Shown here in pieces: positions 1 to 5,914 of a stretch of DNA of 5,914 nt; position 1 is the stretch's first letter; each line of letters starts with the position of its first letter. The position numbers and the translations under genes are program-made. Origin of the DNA: Elusimicrobia bacterium RIFCSPLOWO2_12_FULL_59_9 (GTDB lineage Bacteria; Elusimicrobiota; Elusimicrobia; O2-12-FULL-59-9). The notes under the pieces were generated by a model. The model did not search any database. It was not told the origin of the DNA and worked only from the letters and a program-made list of their open reading frames with translations. Where the stretch lies: positions 1 through 5,914 of the forward strand of contig MGUX01000065.1 in NCBI GenBank assembly GCA_001800185.1. Reading direction: 5' to 3'.

Positions 1-1
1 C

Positions 2-1249
2 GCCGGGCCCAACCTTCTTGTTGGGGGATACCTGAACACCGCATTGCAGCTTCTTGCGTTCAGCATTGTCTTCGCCGCGCTTGTAAGGAACGGAATGCGC
101 TTGTCCCAGTCGGCATTCTTTCGTTCGCGCAGGTCGCTGGTCTTCCTCTCCGGCGTGTTGCTTGTACTCATCGTCGTTCACAATATCCTCGACATTGGCA
201 CGCTCTTCGACAGCAGCTGGCTCGTAGACGTCGAAACGATCTCCCCGTGGGGCGTATTCCTGCTGCTCTGCTTCCTGCTTTTCTACGTGAGCGAGGTGGA
301 GAAACAAGGTGACGGCAGGGAGTTGGAAAGGAACGTGTTCTGGATCGTGACGCTCTTTTCCCTGGTGATCTCGGTATCCATGGCATTGATCTATGCAGGT
401 TTTCTCGAAGGGAACACGTCCAAATTCTTCGAGGCACAAATGGGAGGTTTTGGCTTGGGAGGCAGGTCGACAAACGAAACGGCTTTCCTGGCCATTGTGC
501 TCATTCTTTGGAACATCCGATTCATGAATTCCGGTCAGTTGGGGAGAAAGACCCTTCCGCTGCTCTCGATCGTTCTGATGTCTTCGGTCGTCGTGCTCAC
601 ACAGAGCAGGACGTCTCTCATCCTCCTCGGTATCATCTTCCTCCTGATGGTTTTCACGGCCAAGGTTTCACCGTCACGCCGGATAGCCCTGGTCATTCCG
701 TTGGTCGTGGTTTTTTCGATCGCCGGGTATCAGGTGATTATGTCGAGATTTGCGGCCGACGCAATTGAAACGCCGATGCGGGCGACCATCGCGCCGTTTG
801 GAGTTCTTTCCGGGTCGGGTCGGGGTGTCTTGTGGTATTTTCTCCTGGAAGGCTTTCTGAACAGGGTCGCGGAAAACGCGTTCGCGTTGTTCACCGGCAT
901 TGGCGATGTCGGGTTGATCAGAGTGTTCTACGAGTCGCCGCTCCCGGCACTGGGTTTCGTGACGCCGGTCCAAGGGGCCATTTTGCCTCCGCATAGTGAC
1001 TTCATTCGCATGTTCATATCGACGGGTCTCTTTGGGGCTTTGGCATTCCTCGGGATCCTTGTGGTCCTCGTGCGGCTGAAGAAGAAAGTCGGCCAGAATG
1101 CGGAGGCGCTTGTCGCTCTCCTGTCGTTGACAATTGCGGTCATGATCGACATGACCACGTATAATCATGCTGCCCTGTGTCTTCTGTTTCTCTTCGTTGC
1201 GACCTCGATCGACTATGAAGGCAATGTTGCCAGGTCCGCGGTAACATGA
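2..1249 (+). CDS. O-antigen polymerase/ligase family membrane protein (Wzy_C-like), 5' partial
   Basis: The frame is open from base 2 to the TGA at 1247-1249, giving 415 residues with no stop. The true start therefore lies left of the window; the TTG at 44 sits inside the hydrophobic protein and is not a convincing start. About ten to eleven hydrophobic segments are visible, at roughly 47-85, 134-199, 248-298, 332-403, 476-523, 551-598, 614-661, 683-739, 1001-1078, 1100-1150 and 1169-1210. Between the eighth and ninth is a long polar loop (about 740-985). Family-type motifs are TQSRTS at 599-616, GSGRGVLW at 812-835 at the start of the large loop, and PPHSDF from 986, with the His at 992-994, followed by FISTGLFG. 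This pattern is known from Wzy polymerases and WaaL-type ligases, which act on lipid-linked glycans at the periplasmic face of the inner membrane. The neighbouring glycosyltransferases fit this role. Sequence alone cannot tell polymerase from ligase. The stop overlaps the next start in an ATGA. Confidence 0.86.
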   Translation, partial: AGPNLLVGGYLNTALQLLAFSIVFAALVRNGMRLSQSAFFRSRRSLVFLSGVLLVLIVVHNILDIGTLFDSSWLVDVETISPWGVFLLLCFLLFYVSEVEKQGDGRELERNVFWIVTLFSLVISVSMALIYAGFLEGNTSKFFEAQMGGFGLGGRSTNETAFLAIVLILWNIRFMNSGQLGRKTLPLLSIVLMSSVVVLTQSRTSLILLGIIFLLMVFTAKVSPSRRIALVIPLVVVFSIAGYQVIMSRFAADAIETPMRATIAPFGVLSGSGRGVLWYFLLEGFLNRVAENAFALFTGIGDVGLIRVFYESPLPALGFVTPVQGAILPPHSDFIRMFISTGLFGALAFLGILVVLVRLKKKVGQNAEALVALLSLTIAVMIDMTTYNHAALCLLFLFVATSIDYEGNVARSAVT

Positions 1250-2472
1250 CCCGGAGGATCGTCGTCGTAAGCCATGAAATACCCTATCCTCCGATTCATG
1301 GAGGACGGGCCGACGTGTGGAATACCGCATGCGGGTTAAAAGCCCTCGGTTTCGAAATGTTGCTCATTACGTGGCCCAAGGGGACGGTCAGCGAAAGCGA
1401 CATCGTCCAGATCAGGAATGTCTTTTCCGATGTTTCAATTCTTCCCCGCCATGTCCGGATCAGCACGTTTCTGCCGTATGACTATCCTTTGCGACTGAAG
1501 TCGTATCGCATTGTACCCGGCGAATTGACGAGGATTACACGCGATGTACTGGCGTTCTCTCCGGACTTCATCCTGTTGAACAACTGGTCGGCGTATCTCG
1601 CTGCGAAATCTCTTCAGGAAAGCTCACACCGGCCGCTGGTCTACAGGTCACAAAATGTTGAGCACGTGTATTCGCGGATGTTGAGGGAAAGGTCACAAGG
1701 ACTGCACCGAATCAAAGCGTACTTGAACTATGTGAAGGCATTTCAGGCGGAAGGGGAGTTGCGCAATCGGGCGGACATGACCTGGGATATCTCCTCTAGT
1801 GATAAGCAGGCATGGGACCGCATCCAGGAGAAAGGAAGGTCTGTGGTACTTCCGTCGATCGATCCGGATCTTGGGGCCGATACTTCTGTCTCCATGAGAG
1901 AAGAAAAGGATATCGACATCCTCTTTACCGGTTCACTGTGGTCGCAGACGAATCTCGATGGTTTGTACTGGTTTCTCCGGGAGGTGTTGCCGAAGCTCAA
2001 AGATACGCATGGCAGCAGCTTGAAGATCGCCTTCGCTGGGTCCAATCCAGATGACCGATTCAAGGCAGTTTGTGAGGCAGGTGGCGTTGACTGTATCGCC
2101 AACCCTCCGGATTTTGGCCCGTATTTTCGGCGGGCGAAGATCCTTATCAATCCCGTTCAATTCAGCAGCGGCATCAACGTGAAAATGGTGCGGATGTTCC
2201 TGACACGCTCTCCAGTTGTTTCGACAGTCGCGGGAATGAGAGGTTATGCACACCTCGGACTCCGGGGGGTATACGGATGCGATGCTTCAACGGATTTTGC
2301 AGCGCGATTGACACAACTCTTGAATGAGCATCCACATGTGGAATTCGACAGGGCATCGTTCGTTCAGGAGAACTTCGGCCTGCCCATCCTGAGGCGTGTT
2401 TTGGCGCAAACGTACGCCCGGCTGGGTATGGCGGTCGAGTGGTCCGGGCAAGGCGCAAACGATGAAGCATAG
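1246..2472 (+). CDS. GT4-like glycosyltransferase with atypical donor-site motif
   Basis: The protein has 408 residues, a normal length for GT-B glycosyltransferases, and starts at the ATG that overlaps the previous stop (ATGA). The N-terminal Rossmann half opens with a beta strand (IVVVSHEIPYPP, residues 5-16) and the loop GGRADVWN (19-26), the usual acceptor-side glycine loop. SQNVEH (135-140) matches the H/Q-N-x-E motif of GT4 relatives. The C-terminal half has FTGSLWSQTNLDGLYWF (227-243), the beta strand and loop that open the donor domain, and then INPVQFSSGINVK (301-313). It probably transfers a sugar from a nucleotide-sugar to a lipid-linked intermediate on the cytoplasmic side; donor and linkage cannot be read from the sequence. 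Oddity: the canonical second Glu of the E-x7-E region (normally K-x-x-E-A-M) is Arg316, in KMVRMF. No strong ribosome site is visible before 1246 (only AGG at 1232-1234), which fits translational coupling to the upstream gene. Confidence 0.88.
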   Translation: MTRRIVVVSHEIPYPPIHGGRADVWNTACGLKALGFEMLLITWPKGTVSESDIVQIRNVFSDVSILPRHVRISTFLPYDYPLRLKSYRIVPGELTRITRDVLAFSPDFILLNNWSAYLAAKSLQESSHRPLVYRSQNVEHVYSRMLRERSQGLHRIKAYLNYVKAFQAEGELRNRADMTWDISSSDKQAWDRIQEKGRSVVLPSIDPDLGADTSVSMREEKDIDILFTGSLWSQTNLDGLYWFLREVLPKLKDTHGSSLKIAFAGSNPDDRFKAVCEAGGVDCIANPPDFGPYFRRAKILINPVQFSSGINVKMVRMFLTRSPVVSTVAGMRGYAHLGLRGVYGCDASTDFAARLTQLLNEHPHVEFDRASFVQENFGLPILRRVLAQTYARLGMAVEWSGQGANDEA

Positions 2473-3649
2473 CATGACCATGCAAAGCGCCTCGCAACAA
2501 ACTTTGAGAATGGTCCTGCCGATGACTGGCGGCCTGGAGGCATTGGGCGGAGGGATGACGGTCTACAATAACGTGATCCGTGCCATCAAGGCGGAGTACC
2601 ATTCGACGGTGCGTCTCACGGCGGTCATTTCTCGCGGACAAGAGCGGTTCTTCGACGATGGAATTCTCCGGGATGTGGATGTGGTGTTCGCGCCCGCGTG
2701 GAGCGCGCGCAATTCGTTCTTGAACAGGTTCGTGTGTGAACAATTGTGGTTGCCATTCATGCTCGTCCTCGTACCGGTCCTCCGAAGGTCTGATTGTATC
2801 TTTGGCGTCGGCAACTACGTTCCGTTCCTTTCCTTCAAGAAAAAGATCTCGTTTTATCAGATCAATTCCTTTTACGATGCCATACCGAAGGAGTACCAGA
2901 GGAACACCTGGTTCAAACTAGCCCAGGCGGTCCTTGGCTATGTGTCCATGAAGAGCTCCGACAGAGTGATATTTCCATCATATTTCATGATGAAAGAAAC
3001 GCTCAAGAAATGGCCGTTCATCTCGGCCAGGTCGTTCGTGTTGTATGAAGGGGTGGAGGATGGGTTGGCTATGAATGTGGCGCCGAACGTGCAATCTTCA
3101 TTCGGCGAATATGTGTGCTATCCTTCCGTGTTTCGACCATACAAGAATCATCTCGTATTGATCAATGCCTTCAGGGTGTTGAAGGAAGACCCCAGATTCA
3201 AGGATGTGAAACTGGTGTTTACCGGAAGTTACGAGCATACCGGCGATCCTGTCGTCGACCAGTACGGGAGCACCATCTACCAGAATCACTCAGGCGACAA
3301 GGACATCATCTTTTTGGGTCATATTTCGAGGCAGAAACTTCAAGAGACACTGGCCGCCGCCCGTATTGTGGTCCTTCCGTCAAAATGGGAAGGATTCGGT
3401 CTGCCGGTTTTGGAGGCATTTCGCATCGGCACGCCGGTGATCGTTTCTGACAGAGGGTCTCTGCCGGAAGTTGCGGGAGATGCTGCGCTGGTGTTCAGTG
3501 CCGACGACTCTTCTCAATTGGCCGGTATGCTGAAAACCCTGTTCCTGGATGAAGGACTGAGGCAAGAGTTGATAACAAAAGGACGATCGAGAATGTCCGA
3601 GTTCACGTGGGAAAGATTCGTCACCGGGGTCGTGCATCATGCGCATTGA
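2462..3649 (+). CDS. GT4 family glycosyltransferase
   Basis: The chosen start is ATG 2462, giving 395 residues. The frame stays open upstream to a GTG at 2396, but that would lie deep inside the preceding gene and add residues unlike a glycosyltransferase N-terminus. A modest AAGG (2450-2453) lies eight bases before 2462. In-frame ATGs at 2474 and 2480 are possible alternatives. The N-terminal half begins with a beta strand leading into a Gly-rich acceptor loop (LRMVLPMTGG, then LGGGMTVYNN) and contains EQLWLPF, common in this family. The C-terminal half has RPYKNH (residues 225-230), FTGSYEH, and the canonical E-x7-E motif EGFGLPVLE (Glu310 and Glu318), followed by GTPVIVSDRGSLPEV. These are donor-binding hallmarks of the retaining GT4 family, including mannosyltransferase-like members. 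It probably adds one sugar of the repeat unit at the cytoplasmic membrane face. It overlaps both neighbours by 11 bases. Confidence 0.92.
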   Translation: MKHSMTMQSASQQTLRMVLPMTGGLEALGGGMTVYNNVIRAIKAEYHSTVRLTAVISRGQERFFDDGILRDVDVVFAPAWSARNSFLNRFVCEQLWLPFMLVLVPVLRRSDCIFGVGNYVPFLSFKKKISFYQINSFYDAIPKEYQRNTWFKLAQAVLGYVSMKSSDRVIFPSYFMMKETLKKWPFISARSFVLYEGVEDGLAMNVAPNVQSSFGEYVCYPSVFRPYKNHLVLINAFRVLKEDPRFKDVKLVFTGSYEHTGDPVVDQYGSTIYQNHSGDKDIIFLGHISRQKLQETLAAARIVVLPSKWEGFGLPVLEAFRIGTPVIVSDRGSLPEVAGDAALVFSADDSSQLAGMLKTLFLDEGLRQELITKGRSRMSEFTWERFVTGVVHHAH

Positions 3650-4436
3650 ACTGCATTTGCACACAACATGGTCGCATGACGGTCAGGTGAAGTATTCCGG
3701 CCTCGTCAAAAGATGTCGACGCCTTGGTCTCGCTGCCGTAGCCGTTACAGACCATGACACCATAGACGGCGCGTTGCGGTTTCAGGAATGGACGAAGACT
3801 GGGATTAGGGAATTGCAGATCATGGTTGGCGAAGAGCGAACGCTTGAGAATGGACGGCATGTTATCGGACTTTTCCTCAAACGAGCAATTCAGGCGCGCG
3901 TCCTAGAGGAAGTAGCCGCAGAGATACATGAGCAGGGAGGACTCTGCATCCTCCCGCATCCTTTCCGGTTGCGGGACGGAGTCTTGGCAGATCCGTCTGT
4001 TCGTACCGAACGCGTGCTCCCGTTGATTGACGCAATTGAAGTCTTCAATCCGAAGTGCAGTTGGACGGAGAATGAGCATGCGCGCAAGGCAATCGTGGAG
4101 AGAGGGATCCCCGCCGTTGGCGGAAGCGATGCTCATTACGAGGCTGATGCAGGTGAGGCGCTCCTCGAAGTTGACATGGACCAGGACGCAGAGCAGGCCG
4201 TGCGCGATGCAGTTGCGCAGAAGATCAGCCACCGCATTATTGGAGTTCCACAGCACGATGGTGGTAAGGGCCGTTCTTATGCGGCATCGTATTATCGCAG
4301 GCGAGGCTCGTTTCGCATGCCCACAGCGCTCGTTCCATTGGCGCGGAAAGCGTATCGTTTGTACCGCAACACTATGCACGGTTCACAGTTGCCAAAGCAT
4401 GAAATAAAATTCGAATATGAACAAGCAAATCGTTAA
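3639..4436 (+). CDS. PHP-domain metal-dependent phosphoesterase
   Basis: The protein has 265 residues. The start at ATG 3639 is fixed by the first metal motif beginning only five residues in, and by the 11-base overlap with the previous gene. The PHP signature is complete: HLHTTWSHDG (His6, His8, Asp14), TDHDT (37-41), GEE (64-66), HVIGLF (74-79), PHPFR (106-110), IEVFNPK (133-139) and GGSDAH (161-166). These residues form the multi-metal site of PHP hydrolases, which cleave phosphoesters; relatives include YciV/TrpH-type phosphatases and PHP-type histidinol-phosphate phosphatases. It lacks the look of the CpsB/Wzh tyrosine phosphatases common in Gram-positive capsule loci. The C-terminal 60 residues are unusual: 206-253 carry about eleven Lys/Arg and one acidic residue, with a tyrosine-rich basic stretch. 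No signal peptide is seen, so it is probably cytoplasmic. Its position between glycosyltransferases and an acyl-activating enzyme suggests processing of a phosphorylated precursor or regulation of the pathway (inference); the substrate is unknown. Confidence 0.9.
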   Translation: MRIELHLHTTWSHDGQVKYSGLVKRCRRLGLAAVAVTDHDTIDGALRFQEWTKTGIRELQIMVGEERTLENGRHVIGLFLKRAIQARVLEEVAAEIHEQGGLCILPHPFRLRDGVLADPSVRTERVLPLIDAIEVFNPKCSWTENEHARKAIVERGIPAVGGSDAHYEADAGEALLEVDMDQDAEQAVRDAVAQKISHRIIGVPQHDGGKGRSYAASYYRRRGSFRMPTALVPLARKAYRLYRNTMHGSQLPKHEIKFEYEQANR

Positions 4437-5914
4437 GACAGTTGCGCGGATACACGGGTACGCGCTCTTTCGGCGAAGATTGCACGGAATGGAAAGCTGG
4501 AACGCGGAACAGCAGAACGAGTACGCCCTGCGACATCTGCGCGCGATGCTCATAAGGGCAAAGAACGGGTCGCCGTTCTACGCCCGGCGATTTCGGGAGG
4601 CAGGATTCGATCCCGCGGTTGATCTTCGTCGGCCGGAAGATCTCGTGGGTTTGCCGCTGGTGACAAAGCAACAATTGCGCGAGTATGCTGACGAAGTCAT
4701 TGATCGTCGGTTTGCGAGGTGGTCCATGCATGCAGAGACGAGCGGTACGACCGGCCAACCATTCTCCATGCTGCTGAACGAACGGCATGTCGCTTACGAC
4801 TCCGCCGCGATTTACCGGCATTGGTCATGGGGAGGATATTCCTTTCGCGATCCGGTTGTTGCAATTCGTAGCTATGTGCCGGAAAAAGGGACCGAGCCGC
4901 TGTGGAGGTATTCGCGGAGCCAGAATACTTGGTTCTTCTCCGCATATCATTTGACGCCGAGTAACAGTCCGCAATACGTAGAGCGAATGCTGGACTTCAA
5001 TCCGAAGATCATTCGCGGGTACCCTTCGTCCGTATCGCTTCTTGCAGAATACGCGTACGCTCAGCGAAAGAGGTTCACAAACCTCGAAGCGGTCATCGTG
5101 TCGTCCGAGACATTGCTGGATTCAGAGAGAGAGACGATAGAAGGGACATTCGGACCCAGACTCCTGAACTGGTACGGAATGACCGAACCAGCAATGATCT
5201 TGACAGAATGCCCGGCACACGAAGGCATGCATATCAACTGGGATTATGGTTACACAGAACTGTTGACTGCCCCGGAGCTATCTTCGGACGAACGACGGCT
5301 TGTGACAACGAGTTACCACAACCCGGTCATGCCTTTCATTCGTTATGATACAGGCGACGTCGTAAAGGTCTTTGAGGGCGAGAAACGGTGCTCATGCGGC
5401 CGGACCTTGCCTCTCGTTCGCGGAGTGCTGGGCAGGAAGGACGAATGTTTGTTAACTCCCGACGGCCGTAGGCTTCCGTCGGTAAATTTCTATACCGTGT
5501 TCCGGAAGTACAAAGATGTACTCCGTTTTCAGATGATCCAATACGGCACCACGTCGCTTTCCGTAAAATTACTGGTCAAACCGGAGAGCGGACCTTTGGA
5601 GAGTTTGCGTTCCACAATCCATGAGGAAATCAGGAGCCGCGTCGGTGAAGCAGTCGATATTCGAGTCGAGTTCACTGAGTCGTTTGTGACGAATTCAGAT
5701 GGGAAGACCCCACCCATACTCCGTCGGCCCGGAACAAGAGCGGTCGAGGAAAAAGAAGAATACTCAATTTCGTCGCAGTTGGCGTGGCGTTTGGAGGAAA
5801 TGAACCGCCCTGTGCTCAAGCTCGATTGGAATGAATCCGACGTTGTTCCCAGTCCGGCAGTTCGGCAGGCAATTGAGAAAGTGATTCAACGGGAACACTC
5901 GATCTGTTGGTACC
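4417..5914 (+). CDS. PaaK/CapK-like adenylate-forming enzyme fused to HisC-like aminotransferase, 3' partial
   Basis: From ATG 4417 the frame is open through 499 complete codons to the window edge, with no stop. The start overlaps the previous gene by 20 bases and has no clear ribosome site; ATG 4489 is a weaker alternative. Residues 1 to about 435 form a complete phenylacetate-CoA-ligase-like (ANL superfamily) enzyme: SPFY (51-54), the nucleotide loop ETSGTTGQP (107-115), RGYPSSV (200-206), the adenine motif WYGMTE (252-257), RYDTGD (309-314), GRKDE (339-343), a small C-terminal domain, and SDGK with Lys430 in the place expected for the C-terminal catalytic lysine. Such enzymes activate a carboxylic acid with ATP, often onto CoA; CapK-type members are frequent in capsule loci. 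After a charged linker (about 436-466) comes LDWNESDVVPSPAVRQAIE and then a terminal WY, the N-terminal pattern of HisC-like PLP aminotransferases. The aminotransferase core with its PLP lysine lies beyond the window. The acid substrate and amino acceptor are unknown. Confidence 0.9.
   Translation, partial: MNKQIVKTVARIHGYALFRRRLHGMESWNAEQQNEYALRHLRAMLIRAKNGSPFYARRFREAGFDPAVDLRRPEDLVGLPLVTKQQLREYADEVIDRRFARWSMHAETSGTTGQPFSMLLNERHVAYDSAAIYRHWSWGGYSFRDPVVAIRSYVPEKGTEPLWRYSRSQNTWFFSAYHLTPSNSPQYVERMLDFNPKIIRGYPSSVSLLAEYAYAQRKRFTNLEAVIVSSETLLDSERETIEGTFGPRLLNWYGMTEPAMILTECPAHEGMHINWDYGYTELLTAPELSSDERRLVTTSYHNPVMPFIRYDTGDVVKVFEGEKRCSCGRTLPLVRGVLGRKDECLLTPDGRRLPSVNFYTVFRKYKDVLRFQMIQYGTTSLSVKLLVKPESGPLESLRSTIHEEIRSRVGEAVDIRVEFTESFVTNSDGKTPPILRRPGTRAVEEKEEYSISSQLAWRLEEMNRPVLKLDWNESDVVPSPAVRQAIEKVIQREHSICWY
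5800..5914 (+). other. Start of HisC-like PLP-dependent aminotransferase domain within the fused gene
   Basis: Residues 462-499 of the fused protein read LKLDWNES (467-474), PSPAVRQAIEKVI (478-490) and a final WY (498-499). The next codon begins with C, compatible with Pro. Histidinol-phosphate-aminotransferase-type fold-type I enzymes begin with the same order: a L-x-x-NE motif, a P-x-P-x-V helix cap, a helix, and then Y-P. The sequence does not show whether this domain is complete or active, because its PLP lysine and phosphate-binding residues are outside the window. An in-frame ATG at 5800 follows GGAGG (5793-5797) by only two bases, too close for normal initiation, so a separately translated aminotransferase is possible but unlikely. 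Confidence 0.75.

Noticed and set aside
44..46. TTG as the start of the membrane protein gene
   Set aside because: The frame stays open to base 2 with plausible protein sequence, and this TTG falls inside the gene, so the window simply truncates it.
674..1330. Minus-strand open frame of 218 residues
   Set aside because: It is antisense to the membrane protein and the start of the glycosyltransferase, has Arg/His/Gln-rich composition without motifs, and looks like a shadow of the + strand genes.
2396..2461. GTG at 2396 as an N-terminal extension of the second glycosyltransferase
   Set aside because: It lies well inside the upstream gene, has an Arg/Trp-rich sequence unlike a GT4 N-terminus, and the ATG at 2462 gives the normal overlap and protein length.
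2174..2743. Minus-strand open frame of 189 residues spanning two glycosyltransferases
   Set aside because: It crosses a well-supported + strand gene junction, shows low-complexity basic composition and has no recognisable domain.
4372..4821. Minus-strand open frame of 149 residues over the start of the adenylating enzyme
   Set aside because: The + strand frame here encodes conserved ANL motifs, including ETSGTTGQP; the antisense frame has none.
5800..5802. Internal ATG as the separate start of an aminotransferase gene
   Set aside because: There is no stop codon before it in the same frame, and the GGAGG is only two bases away, so a fused protein is the simpler reading.
5529..5819. Minus-strand open frame of 96 residues at the domain junction of the fusion
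   Set aside because: The + strand is continuously open and motif-bearing on both sides, and the antisense product is Ser/Thr-rich with no recognisable feature.
5909..5914. GGTACC at the very end of the window, looking like a cloning or fragment boundary
   Set aside because: The reading frame is uninterrupted up to it and a six-base match is expected by chance; a similar GGTACC core also occurs near 5029-5034.

Overview
The window is a segment of a bacterial surface-polysaccharide (capsule, O-antigen or exopolysaccharide) biosynthesis cluster. Five genes lie head to tail on the + strand and cover essentially the whole window. Both end genes are cut by the window edges. I see no rRNA or tRNA gene, insertion sequence, CRISPR array, promoter or terminator, and no non-coding stretch longer than a few bases. 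Base composition is moderately GC-rich throughout, and nothing suggests one gene has a different origin from the others. The organism is a bacterium, but the sequence gives no firm clue to the phylum. Wzy-type polymerases together with GT4 glycosyltransferases are typical of lipid-linked polysaccharide assembly at the inner membrane.

Layout: (1) bases 2-1249, 5'-truncated polytopic membrane protein of the O-antigen polymerase/ligase type; (2) 1246-2472, a GT4-like glycosyltransferase whose nucleotide-site motif is atypical; (3) 2462-3649, a canonical GT4 glycosyltransferase with an intact E-x7-E motif; (4) 3639-4436, a PHP-family metal-dependent phosphoesterase; (5) 4417-5914, a PaaK/CapK-type acyl-adenylating enzyme that runs without a stop codon into the beginning of a HisC-like PLP-dependent aminotransferase domain, and then off the right edge. 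Neighbouring genes overlap by 4, 11, 11 and 20 bases, so this is a single translationally coupled transcript.

How the genes may work together (inference): the two glycosyltransferases add sugars to a lipid-linked repeat unit. The membrane protein polymerises or ligates the units. The PHP enzyme and the adenylating enzyme-aminotransferase fusion probably make or attach a non-sugar decoration, such as an acyl or amino-acid-derived group. The most noteworthy item is gene 5. Its reading frame is open from 4417 to the end of the window, and it joins two enzyme classes that I do not know as a characterised single polypeptide.
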